Source: Nemertoderma westbladi (lineage: Eukaryota > Xenacoelomorpha > Nemertodermatida > Nemertodermatidae). Taken from it: a stretch of DNA of 64,000 bases. A program made the position numbers and the translations under genes. Each line of letters opens with the position of its first letter. Position 1 is the first letter of the stretch. The stretch is from contig JAUCBJ010007040.1 of the NCBI GenBank assembly GCA_032718475.1, forward strand, positions 1-64,000. The letters run 5' to 3'. The notes below the pieces were generated by a model. It searched no databases. It had not been told where the DNA came from and was given only the letters and a program-made list of their open reading frames with translations. Shown one piece after another: positions 53,824 to 64,000 of this stretch.

Positions 53824-54671
53824 GTAAGTACAGTACGTCCAACATACAAGAAGCACGGCAGAGTAGGCCTACTAAAAGGAATTAGGATGTTTCGATCTGA
53901 TTTTTTCACCTGAAGCGTTTGTCAATTGAGCAAAAGGCAGTAATCAAACCAAAAAAATAAAGTAAAGTGTATATAACATGTTATAACAGTTATATTTTTG
54001 GGAGTAATCAGCTGTTATTTGCGTCGATTTTCTCGCGAAGAGGGATAAATTTGAATTGCATCGAAAGTCTCCATACCAGGATTTAACTTTTCGGTCGACT
54101 TTTGAATGGAATTTTATATATGAAGATTTTTCATTTTTTTAAATTTATCTTTATTAAGTGTTTTATAGCGCTTATTTCGTTCGTATAACCTGTACATAAT
54201 AATAATAATAATAATAATAAAAATATTTATATAGCGCCTTTCCTAAATTAAGAGCAAGGCGCATGGCACTGTTAAAATGTAGGATTGCTAAAAAATTAGA
54301 TAAAAACAGTTTAATTAAAAACGGACATTGATAACATCGTGTGAATATGATTATGCAGATTTACTCGTACTCCAGGTGGAAGTAGTGTGTTTTATATATA
54401 CTAATTCGTTTATAGTTTTGGTTAGATTCAACTTAACGTTAGATTCCAAAGATTTTTTGGTTAGTTAGGTGAAATATAACGGCAGAAAGTCTGGTATTCT
54501 TCACATGGGCCGAAAATGCCGTTTTTGCCGCAATTAACATAATTAACTAATTAGCTGCTTTTTAACTTCGTTACTCGAATTCTCAAAGGCCGTATGTAAA
54601 TTCTATTTGGATAATTTGTAAACATTGACAGACTATTTTTGTACCAAGTTTGGTTACATTTCATCCTTGTT
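53824..54671. other. intron or downstream spacer with SINE-like tails
   Basis: A (TAA)n microsatellite (54197-54220) leads into TTTATATAGCGCCTTTCC, a common 3'-end sequence of invertebrate retroposons; a second AGTGTTTTATAGCGCTTA lies near 54158. No exon recognised. Confidence 0.5.
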
Positions 54672-54684
54672 TGGATGGGTTATT
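54672..54684 (+). repeat. left target-site duplication of the LINE
   Basis: TGGATGGGTTATT, repeated exactly at 56667-56679. Confidence 0.9.
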
Positions 54685-56666
54685 CATCGTTTTCATGGTT
54701 GGATCGCTTTCTGCGCCTTCATAAGGCGCAGAAAGAGTCCCGACTCAAACAGACTACAGCGGCCAAGAATGCAGTTAAAGCTGCATCTAGGTCCCTGAAC
54801 AGGCAGTACTCTGTTAATCTACAGGAGCTAATAAATCAACAGGTTGATGCCATCAATGATGCTGACGACAGCAGGCAATCATCCCAGGCATGGAAATCGA
54901 TCAATCTGCTTACTGGGCGGAAAAGCCAACCAACCACCAAGGTTAAGGCTGAATCACCAGCCGATCGCCTCAATGGTTGGAAAGCCCACTTTGAAAAGCT
55001 CCTCAATAATGACAGGGTATTGCCTGATAACTTTATAGAAGTAAAAGTGTCTGAGTCTGTACTCCCAGATATTCCCATTGGCGATATCTCCTTTGCAGAA
55101 GTGAAGGCTGCTGCAAAGAGCATTAAGACCAATCGTGCCAGTGGAGTAGATGGTGTTCCCCCTGAGGTCTTTAAAATACCTGAGTGTTTAAAGCTCATCT
55201 ATCCCATCATAGTAGACATGTACCATACAACAAGAGTCCCACAAGAAATGAAAACAAATAAGTTGGTGCCAGTTCCCAAGAAGGGCAACCTAACACTCTA
55301 TGGTTCTTTTCGGGGAATCTCATTGATCTCGATTGCTGCAAAACTATACAATAGAATTCTATTAAATCGCATCAGGGATCCCATTGAGAGACTGCTACGT
55401 GGAAATCAGAATGGGTTCCGTAAATGTCGTGGGACCATGGAGCCCATTTTGGCACTTAGAAGGATAATTGAAGAGTTATCAAAAAAGAAAGACAGGCATC
55501 TGGCTGTTATCTTTGTTGACTTCTTCAAGGCCTTTGATTCAGTCTCTCGCTCACGTATGTTCAGCATACTTTCATTATATGGGATTCCTGATGAAATTAT
55601 TGCAGCAATCAGATCAGTATACGATGGTTCGACAACATTTGTGTCTACTGTTGATGGTGACACAGAACCATTTGAAGTGTTATGGGGCGTCCTCCAAGGA
55701 GACACACTTGCACCATTCTTGTTCATTATTGTGGTTGACTATGTTCTACGCATGTCCTTAGATCATCATAATGATGATGGGGTGATGATAACTCCACCTA
55801 CTGGCTCCAGAAGTCGAGGAAATCCTGCCAAGTACCTAACTGATCTAGACTTTGCTGATGACTTAGGAGTACTCTCAGAATCATTAGAGGGAGCCCAGCG
55901 GCTCCTCAGCTCATTAGAACATGCTGCTTCTAGTGTTGGTCTTTTTATTAACTCCAGAAAGACCAAAATTCTGACAGTTAACTTTGAAAGTCCTCAGCAA
56001 GTCTCTGATCGGATGAGCATAAGCTCAAAGGATGGTATGCTTGAGCATGTGGACGACTTCTGTTACCTGGGATCATGGATCCGGAAGTCAGGTGAGGACC
56101 TTCGAATACGTAAGGGAAAGGCATGGGCAGCCTTGAATAGGCTTTCCAGGATTTGGAAGTCACCTAGAATTAATCGGAAACTTAAGGTCCGATTATTCAG
56201 AGCAGCAGTAGTTCCAGTACTCCTCTACGGGAGTCCATGCTGGGCTCTAACTGCTGAGGACACCAAATCTCTGGATGGCACATTCACAAGAATGCTACGC
56301 CGGGTACATTGTGTCAAGTACAATGCACACATCTCCAACCAGACACTATATAACATTGGAGGTGTCTCATTGGTTCCCCCAAGCTTGACACTAGAACAAA
56401 ATCGCCTCCGCTTTGCAGGACATTGCTTTCGCCGTGAGGACCAGCCAGTGCATAATCTTGTACTTTGGCAGCCTCATGGAGTGAATAAGCATGGTGGACA
56501 GCCCATGACTTTCTTGAGACGCATCTTAAAGGACACTGGCCTTAAAGATGCGGATGATCTAGCAAATGTCATGGGTGATAGGGAGTTGTGGCGGTGCAAT
56601 TTTGTTGACAAGCCGGCACAGCATTCTTAAAAATGCAGCTGCAATGCAGCATGCCGATCCTAGTAG
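54685..56666 (+). mobile_element. 5'-truncated APE-type LINE
   Basis: Bounded by an exact 13-bp target duplication. The 3' end is a short UTR of 36 bp ending in TAGTAG. The APE endonuclease is absent, so this is a typical 5'-truncated insertion. At its 5' junction a perfect hairpin (arms 54707-54719 and 54723-54735, CTTTCTGCGCCTT) is found. It is the longest member of the family also present at 2384-3952, 10950-11131 and 46941-47034. Confidence 0.9.
54721..56630 (+). pseudogene. LINE reverse transcriptase, N-terminally truncated
   Basis: The frame is open to the stop at 56630; the ATG at 54639 lies in flanking DNA, so the first residues are not element protein. After a basic linker (NAVKAASRSLNRQYS) come the reverse transcriptase blocks: SGVDGVPPEVFK, LVPVPKKGNLT, FRGISLISIAAKLYNRI, NQNGFRKCRGT, FVDFFKAFDSVSR (motif A), GVLQGDTLAPFLF and DFADDLGVL (motif C) with both aspartates. 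The tail has SPCWALTA, LRFAGHCFRREDQP and GGQPMTFLRRILKDTGL. The polymerase looks intact, but without endonuclease and promoter this copy cannot move on its own. The clade (RTE/CR1-like) is not fixed. Confidence 0.9.
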
Positions 56667-56679
56667 TGGATGGGTTATT

Positions 56680-59561
56680 AACCTTGGAAATATTCGGATC
56701 TACAGAGCAATAGAATGACAGGTTGCTTAATGGTACCCCAGGCTAAGGCTCACCTTACTTCGTGGCTAGCCCCACATCGGAATACTGTGCTGTAAATGAT
56801 TTGGAAACGCTGATTAAGTCCTTATGTCATTAGGTCTTCCATCGTTAAGACCTGTGTCATTAGGTCCTTGTATTTTTATTGTATTTTGAGGCATACAATT
56901 ATCCATAGCAGGAGCGGTATTTTGATCAGAAGGCTCCTCTTTCGATAGCTGCTACCCGAGGTATTGGTGGGCGATACTCCTATCAAAAGTTTTGCTCCCA
57001 GTAATTCGACTGGTATTTTGTAGCATTTTCAATTTTATGTAGATACTAGCAGGCAATACCCGAGGCATGTTACCCGGTATTTCCCGCTACCTGCATAGGC
57101 CTACTGGCGTACTGGTACCGGAATAGGCCTACTGACGTACCGGTACCCAGTACCGGTACCGAACGTGAATTAAACTTTTCGAAAAGTGGCCTATAACGAC
57201 CGCTGGTTAATGTTATACACACATGCCAAGTTCCAGCGCAATCCCTCTGCCCGTTTTGGAGGAGTTCAAACACAGAGAGACAGAGAGAATTTGATTTTTA
57301 TAGGTATAGATGAATTGCAAAAATAAGTTGTATTCTATCATGAAATCATGACAACTATAATAGTTATATAACTTTTATAACTTGTCATAAATTATAGGCG
57401 TCGAGTAGTCATAGGCGATCTATGGGTGTTAATGTCAGTAACTTTGTAATAGACACAAGTATTTATTGCGACTATGATGGTTGCTCCAAGCATCATGACC
57501 CTTTCTAGGATGTGGATGGGATTCCAGAACATTAATCTATCTGATGATGTAATAGATGCGTAAGGGATTCGCAGGACTGATCTCCAAGAAAGATGAGTTC
57601 AATCTTCACTGGGTTTGTAAAGAGCCCACATATTAACCTCTCCTCAAAGACTCAGGTCTTCCAACTTCACTTGTTAGTTTATTCGTGGAGTTCCCATCGT
57701 CCAGTTATCATATTCAACTCTGACGGAAGGGACTGTATGGTGGAGTTCAATGCGTCACAAACTGTCCGCCATTGTCTCCTTGCTCAACTCACTCATTCGA
57801 GAGAAGAGTATCCTCCCCATAGACGAGGATTCTAGTGGCATTGTATACAACCACAGTGTAGTTATGTGTGGTAGGGTTTCGATAAAACACCAACACAAAA
57901 GATTATAAACTCAGACTTTATACTGATCTGATTCAGTATTTCGGGGTATTAAATTTCATTATTTCCGCTACTGTAAATCATGATGTATATATCTTACTGA
58001 CACCACAATAAAGAAATTTCTACTTAGCCCATGACCTATACATCAAATATCGCTTTTAGATCAATAATATATTTATTGATGTAATAAAAATATATCTTCG
58101 AATTGTAAAAATGTACTACACCTCCACTACCACCACCATTCATTTTGAAATTGATGAACATTATTCTAATATAATGTGGGATCAGTTACCTAATAATTCC
58201 TGAACATATAATCTTCAAGGAATGTAAACACTCAGTTAATCATTTATAAATTAAACGACCAGGCAAATCCAAACGATGCACTTACTTATCCATAGTATTT
58301 GTCCTGGGGGATTCTGTGATACTAGAGGTTTTGGTCTGAGCTTTACTATATGTTCACCTGTCGACGGCATCAACTCTTGCTGAAGGGGTGAATATGGCAT
58401 CAGGTGCATCATATAACATGACCAGAAGATGACCAGATAAATCTGAGATGATATCGGCAGATTTCATAAGAACCAACCATAATTGCAAATATATAATGTA
58501 ATCAATAAGACAATATGATAATGCTCTCCATAGCGCCCACAACAATTCATTTATAATTGCAAATATGTCCCAACAATTAGATTTCACATCCTGTACAACA
58601 ACCATGGCACTTGGCCAGGTAGGATCAGTACAAGTGCTACAACAGAATGAACATAATAGGACTTCCTCTTGGTGCTGAGTTGAGACTGTTTAATCTGAAA
58701 ATATCAGTACTCTTCTTGTGCTACTCTTGAAAATAAGCCCCAGGGGCTGGAAACAGTGATCTAAGAGGGTGACCAAGTATTTTTGGGATGGGGAAATCCT
58801 GTTCGTGTTAGTTCGGTGTGTTTCGGAGTTCTATAATCACAGTAAGAAATTCATTACTATTATGTCACCACTAGCTTTACCCAGTAAATATTTCACCTTT
58901 TTCACATAGGTCAAAAATCGGAGTAAGGTATTATTTCCATGCTGGAGTCTCCAAATTTCACAAGTTTATGACTCCAATCTGCAGCATGAGTTGCTAAAGA
59001 TGTAGGGGATCTGCATTCATCTGGTGCCAATGCGTCATACTTTCGCAGAGCTTCTATCCCAGAATGAATTGCCCTGGTTACCTACGATTTAAACTCTTGT
59101 CGCGATTTTTTACAATTGCAATTTCCTGTTTAAAATCATATCTATTCTATATTCAGTTGAAAATACCTCGCAGAACCATTATAATGATCGATATAATGCT
59201 AACAAAAAAGGTTATAAACTCATACTATATATATATGATAGTTATAATAGTATATATATACAGTATATATCCAACACACAACCTTAGGGCCACTTATGGG
59301 TGTAAGTAGGTGGCCTTTATGGTTCTATTCAATATCCAACAGTGGCCGTATGGTCGGAAAGGTGGCCCTATGATTTAATCGTGCCATGGGGCCACAGTTG
59401 GCGCTATGGTATGAAGTAGCTGTAAGGCGTCATAAGGTCCTTTGGACGTTAGGTGTTGCGTCTTTAGGTCCTATGAGTGATTGTTATTAACCACTGCGCT
59501 GTTAGGATCTGTCATAATACAGTAGTTTTATTTCTATTTAAAGTTGATTATCCTCAAAAAT
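56680..59561. other. unassigned spacer
   Basis: No supported gene in 2.9 kb. It contains TAGGCCTACTG and ACCGGTACC repeats (57095-57165) and the inverted partner of the 11.3-kb dispersed repeat (about 56931-56965). AT-rich with microsatellite-like TATATA at 59227-59270. Small open frames at 57593 and 58354 match nothing I know. Confidence 0.4.
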
Positions 59562-59812
59562 TCAGTAAGCCTTCTATTAAGTGAGCGTTCTATTCAGTGA
59601 GTGTTCTATTCAGTGAGTGTTCTATTCAGTGAGTGTTCTATTAAGTGAGCGTTCTATTCAGTGTGTGTTCTATTTAGTGAGTGTTCTATTAAGTGAGTGT
59701 TCTATTCAGTGAGTGTTCTATTCAGTGGGTGTTCTATTCAGTGAGTGTTCGATTCAGAAAATGTACTATTCAGTGAACGTTCTATTCAGTGAGCATTCTA
59801 TTCAGTGCATCC
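59562..59812. repeat. 16-bp minisatellite, about 15 units
   Basis: CAGTGAGTGTTCTATT repeated with substitutions (AAGTGAGC, CAGTGTGT, CAGTGGGT). Plus-strand frames through it are repeat-derived. Confidence 0.9.
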
Positions 59813-60019
59813 TCCTCATACTCCTCTCATACTCAACCCATTTTGCTCTCACTCTCCACGACTGTGGTCCCATCAAGTGCCCCTCCTACTCATATCCCGG
59901 TAGTGCCCGTCTGAACAATTCTTATCCCGCAGGATATCAGCTTTAACAATAAATCCTGAACTCCGCCCTGTTGTTCAATGACCACACTGTTGTCGGGTCC
60001 CACGCATGTGCGCATCATG

Positions 60020-60496
60020 TCAGTGAGATCCGTCTAACATCTCGTCCTCCTTCTCGTCCTCTGCTGGGGCCGCAATTCTCTCTATCGGCGGCATCGCGCA
60101 GAACTCGTCCTCACCTTCCTCTCTCGCCGGGAGTGGACCCGAACCCGGTAGATCCACTATGTCCCTTTCCACCTTGGTTTCCACCCATGACTTTCCACCC
60201 CTCCAGCTCCCTCCGTCTCTTCCTTCTAAAATCGCCCTCAGAGCCCCCTGGCATGGGCATTGCTGTTTCGGTGATTCTTCCAACCATCCCAGTTCATCCC
60301 CCAGAAATTCGCCTGAGGTGTCCGATCCCCACCTCAGTTCGTCCAGGTTCTGGGCTTCGAACTCGTATTCCTCTCCCCTTATATTCGCTTCTCTCTCCGC
60401 TGCCTCCATCCTTTCTCTCCTCGCGACCTCCTCCAGTCTCCTCTCCTCGACTCTATCCGCTTCCAACTTCTTCCACCTCTTGTACGGTGTGTCCAC
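60020..60496 (-). pseudogene. unrecognised acidic coding remnant
   Basis: 158 codons, minus strand. A charged helix-like start (MDTPYKRWKKLEADRVEERR onward) is followed by acidic and Gly-rich stretches. It lies 3' of the frame at 61061-60519 in the same direction and may be the tail of the same protein after a frameshift; the 22-bp gap holds no clear start signal. No domain is recognised. Confidence 0.35.
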
Positions 60497-60518
60497 CTCT
60501 CTGTCCAGTAGGCGTCGG

Positions 60519-61354
60519 CTATCGTAGTATACCGACCCGGTGGTCTACAAGACCCTCAAAGGCCACCTTAAAGGCTCTACTGTGATTTAGAGGTGCTCCT
60601 GATAGTAGAAATGCCGTCAGCTCTCTTCTGATGACCACGGTAATGAATAGGTTTAGTAAACCTATCATTATCCAATCCTCCTGTAAGAGATATCTCTTCT
60701 GATATTTCTTTATCGCTCCCCTTCGGAACTGATATACCTCCTGCTTTCTTGGTCTCGCTCTCCATTTCAGCGAGTTCGCAAGTTCCGCTCCGAATTCCTC
60801 TCGGAACTTGCCCCCGTCCATCGGCTTGTGGCAGACGAGCCCCATCAGTTGGCCCATCGCCACAGCTCCACAATGTCCCGTGTTCTCCACCAATCCCAAC
60901 CCCTCTGGCCCCGTCATAGCCATATAGACTATTTGCATGTCCAGGAGATTGGGGGTGTCCGGTCCGATTATCTTGTCCGCGTCGACGCGGATCGCCGATC
61001 CCACCTTAACTGTAGTCTTCTGTCTCACTAGGTCCTGCACCGCCCTCGGCAACAGGTTCAACTTCGGCCGCTCTTCTTCCCGTAGGTCCCCAGGTCGAAT
61101 AGAAAGATATCTACGTTTGGCGCTGCCAAATGCAGTAGTATAGTTCTAGCCGATCCCGCCGACCCCCTTCTCGAGCCCTCATCGGCCTCCACAGTCCCTT
61201 CGTCATCTAGGACCATGTACCCGCCCCTGCTCACGGATTCTACAAACCTCCTCCACTCCTTCCTCTGTGGTTCCCTCGGAGACTTCGGTATCCCGAACTT
61301 CGCCTCATCTCCCTTTACTACGTAGCGAAAATGCTCGAGGATCGCATTGTCCAA
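60519..61354 (-). pseudogene. unrecognised coding remnant, one frameshift
   Basis: Two minus-strand frames overlap by 4 nt (61354-61058, then 61061-60519) and read as one protein with a frame change near 61.06 kb. The first has GYMVLDDEGTV and APNVDIFLFDLGTYGKK. The second has VGSAIRVDADKIIGPDTP, LLDMQIVYMAMTGPEGLG and a C-terminal hydrophobic helix (MIGLLNLFITVVI). The text looks like a real, compositionally normal protein rather than a shadow frame, but I cannot place it. Candidates are a retroelement structural protein or an endogenised viral protein; neither is demonstrated. The BEL/Pao-type protease 2 kb upstream runs in the same direction. Confidence 0.4.
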
Positions 61355-61599
61355 TGACGGCGTCCTGTAGGTCCCAACCAGTCATCGCTCGTGCATCTCC
61401 CTAAACTGGTCTTGTAGCACCTGCGCTTTGTGACCCCTCGGTATCAGTTTGTAGTATCCTTTCGTCTTCTCCTCCGGATGCCTCTGCGTGAAGTCCACTA
61501 ATAACTCCTTTCCAGTTCTTCTCCGCCTTTCTCTTCTTTACTAACCTCTCCGCCATCACGAAATTTCCCGTGCTCACCCAATTGGTGGGGCCTTACAAC

Positions 61600-62040
61600 G
61601 GCTCAATTTAAGTGAGGGCCGTTAAACAAGGTGTTATCAGTCTCGTTCAGTGATAGCCTACATCTTATGTTATGCTTTGTTGGTATATTTTTGCAAACAT
61701 ACCCGCCGAAGTGCCAATTTTCCTAATTTATGAAATTTTGTCCGTTACTTTAATTATGATTCCAGAATTTCCTCCCCCCAGTTGCTATAATTTTTTAATT
61801 TTATAATTTTGATATTATTTTATATTCCCCCTCCCTGTGCTATTAATAACTGTCACCGGATTACTTACTTAAGTAACCCCTCTATTTGTATACAGAGAAG
61901 ACTAGCTATAATTTCATTACTGCGCTAGCTTCCTACCAGACAGCTTTCTGGCTCTGTAACAATAGCCTATACCTATGCTACGGACTGTGCGGTACAGTAG
62001 TCTATTTCGTGCAGCCTACACGGTCTATCCTGCTGTACCC
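61600..62040. other. unassigned AT-rich spacer
   Basis: Spacer between the minus-strand remnants and the 82-bp array, without supported features. Confidence 0.4.
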
Positions 62041-62605
62041 ACATGCCCCCCTCTTCCCTCCGTGGCGCTCTCAGTGCCCACAGGTTCTATGGTACTGTGT
62101 ACCCTACTACTACGGTATGCGTACATACCCCCCAATTCTTCACGTGGTGCCCTCAGTGCCCATAGGTTCTACAGTACTATGTACCCTACTACTATGGTAT
62201 GCGTTCATACGCCCCAATTCCTCATGTGGCGCCCTCAGTGCCCACAGGTTCTACGGTACCATGTACCCTACTACTATGGTATGCGTACATACCTCCCAAT
62301 TCCTCACGTGGCACCCTCAGTGTTCACAGGTTCTATGGTACTATGTACCCTACTACTATGGTATGCGTACATACCCCCCAATTCCTCACGTGGTGCCCTC
62401 AGTGCCCACAGGTTCTACGGTACCATGTACCCTACTACTATGGTATGCGCACATACCCCCCAATTCCTTACGTGGCACCCTCAGTGCCCACAGGCTCTAC
62501 GGTACTATGTACCCTACTACTATGGTATGCATACATACCCCCCAATTCCTCACGTGGCGCCCTCAGTGCCCACAGGTTCTACGGTACTGTGTACCCTACT
62601 AATAT
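62040..62605. repeat. 82-bp tandem array, about 7 units
   Basis: The junction GTACCCTACTACTATGGTAT recurs at exact 82-bp steps (GT at 62099, 62181, 62263, 62345, 62427, 62509 and 62591). All three plus-strand frames stay open across the array, giving three long but meaningless open frames. Confidence 0.95.
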
Positions 62606-62694
62606 CTACTATCTACACTAATAAGTACTTATTTTATTATTTTACTTGTTTATTATTTTTATTTTGTGTGCGGGAAGGGCGTCTCGCCCTCATT

Positions 62695-63000
62695 CCCACC
62701 CCCTCAGTCCAACAAATTGGATGACTAAACTCTAAGGCGACCCTTCCAATAGGCAACACTTTCCTACCACCCTCCTGTAGGTCTTCCTATCTTTGGCCCC
62801 TATCTTTCCTCCGATCTTCACTTCTACGGATCTAATTCTTCCATCTTTGTCCCCCCTCAGTCCAACTTATTGGACGACTCAACAACCTAAGGGCGATTCT
62901 TCTAGCAGGCAACTCTCCCACTGCACCCCTGTAGGTCCTCTTAATCTTCGCCCCACTCTCCTTGTCAATTCCAACTCTCTTGGGATTGACCTTCCTTTCT
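62695..63000. repeat. 153-bp diverged tandem duplication
   Basis: CCCTCAGTCCAAC starts at 62701 and 62854; both copies continue with TTGGA-GAC, a CTAAGG stretch and CTGTAGGTC. Differences are frequent, so the duplication is old. Confidence 0.75.
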
Positions 63001-63107
63001 CATCCACCCTTAAATCGGGTCTTTCTGTCATCTCTTTCTATCGTGGTCCCCTGGCAGAAAAATGCCACCCTCCATCTTGTTGTCACTTGGTGGTAGAATG
63101 CCGCACT

Positions 63108-64000
63108 TCATGTCATCCTCACTGGTACATGCCACAGCTCTGCTGGCCTCCCCCTCAATATGTATACTCTGCCAGCCCCATGTGTGTATACAACACGCCT
63201 CCTGAAAACTTTCCTGCCTCCTTTGTCACGCTTCATTATCAGCTTCTCCGCCCTTGGTCTCATCTTCCCACATCCTCTCCCATTCCACCCTGTCCTCTTA
63301 CTCGACCTCCTTCCTATTGGTATGCTTCTCAACTGGACCAGTGTCTGCTCCAGACATCTCTCCAGATATCTCACCATCCACTCTTCTCCATCCTCATACC
63401 GATACTCGCCAGGTACATCTATGTTCCATCCCATCGCCTCTAGGTCCTCTGCGTCGAACCCATCCTCCTCCGCCCACTCTCTTGCTGTTGCTTCTCCTCC
63501 TGATTCATCTATCGGCGGTATTTTTCTGGACTTATCCTCCACCCTATCACCACGCTCCACTATGCGTGGTTCCAGATCCATACCCATCCCCGACTCGTGG
63601 TATCCTTCCCCGGGTCGCTCCTCACATGGGATCACCCCATCACCCGTCTTTGACTTCTCCTCTATCTCATCAACAGTACCGGAGAGCATGCATCCTGATG
63701 TTTTGGATACACCAAACGGTGTCCTCGTCTTAATGGGGCCAGTGAGCGTCCATCCAAATAGCGTGAGAATGGCCATCGGGTCTCGCTCCCTGTCATCGCC
63801 GAATATGGTCTGTAGTCTCTCGTGGGCTGTCGGGCAATCCATGCCGACTATGAGAGATATTTTCGTGACATTCAGTTTGGGTACGAAAAAATCGATGTCA
63901 TCCTGGTACCACTATTGCTCGACCTTGATCTTCGTGGGTCGCCTGGCGTTAAAATAAATCGATTCTATTATTTTGATGGGTTCGATGGTAGCCCCACAGT
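63108..64000 (-). pseudogene. BEL/Pao-type protease region, runs off the right edge
   Basis: Minus strand. From the window edge the text reads FFVPKLNVTKISLIVGMDCP, AHERLQTIFGD, then AILTLFGWTLTGPIKT, the spacing and motifs of the BEL/Pao protease end. The frame from 63842 to 63108 continues with an acidic linker (EEWMVRYLERCLEQTL) but no reverse transcriptase is found downstream. An in-frame stop lies at about 63.91 kb, upstream of FFVPKL. Gag, if present, lies beyond 64000. It appears to be a partial or deleted BEL/Pao relative of a third type. Confidence 0.6.

Noticed and set aside
57593-57835. 80-codon frame considered as a downstream exon of the fibrinogen-related gene
   Set aside because: It matches no fibrinogen or companion domain on either strand, and splice sites are not convincing.
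61886-62724. Long plus-strand open frames of 238, 249 and 140 codons
   Set aside because: They are produced by the 82-bp tandem repeat in all three frames and have no domain or consistent start.
63160-63957. Plus-strand 265-codon frame near the right edge
   Set aside because: The minus strand carries the BEL/Pao protease motifs; the plus-strand text is Ser/Pro-rich shadow sequence.

Overview
The window reads as nuclear DNA of an animal, most likely a marine invertebrate. The support is spliced exons of a secreted fibrinogen-domain protein, an intronless ribosomal protein L3 gene, AT-rich spacer full of mini- and microsatellites, and animal retrotransposon families (CR1/L2-like with a PHD finger and a 2A-like peptide, BEL/Pao, Gypsy, an Ulp1-protease/restriction-endonuclease LINE, and an APE-type LINE). 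The species cannot be named from the sequence. There is no bacterial gene organisation and no CRISPR array.

Layout. 0-9 kb: degenerate LINE pieces, an internally deleted LINE copy flanked by a direct repeat of about 58 bp, AT-rich repeats rich in the palindrome TTACTGCAGTAA, a possible DNA transposon with 28-bp terminal inverted repeats (6.05-8.70 kb) and a 68-bp minisatellite. 9.17-10.37 kb: intact single-exon RPL3. 10.4-13.5 kb: repeats, C-tracts and a fold-back element. 13.5-34.64 kb: a CR1/L2-like LINE split by a 17.3-kb LTR element. That LTR element (15188-32516, LTRs of 1199 bp, 5-bp target duplication) is a BEL/Pao relative, and its gag is itself split after codon 12 by a 5.4-kb Gypsy-type element (18654-24053, LTRs of 302 bp that read as identical). 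The insertion order is therefore CR1-like, then BEL/Pao, then Gypsy.

35.5-44.2 kb: an older, decayed BEL/Pao copy lacking integrase. 46.2-53.8 kb: two exons of a fibrinogen-related secreted protein in matching phase. Their roughly 6.9-kb intron holds a 22-bp minisatellite, a LINE scrap, a nearly complete Ulp1-protease LINE on the minus strand, and a fold-back element. 54.7-56.7 kb: a 5'-truncated LINE with a clean 13-bp target duplication, the parent family of fragments at 2.4, 10.95 and 46.9 kb. 57-64 kb: spacer, 16-bp and 82-bp tandem repeats, and minus-strand coding remnants. One remnant at the right edge is a BEL/Pao-type protease; another at 60.0-61.4 kb is not recognised.

Only RPL3 and the fibrinogen-related gene look like host genes. 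Nearly everything else is retroelement biology. The least familiar pieces are a Cys/His-rich third reading frame between the BEL/Pao pol remnant and its 3' LTR (29792-31291, two in-frame stops), the minus-strand coding cluster at 60-61.4 kb, and the 2A-like sequence in the CR1-like element.
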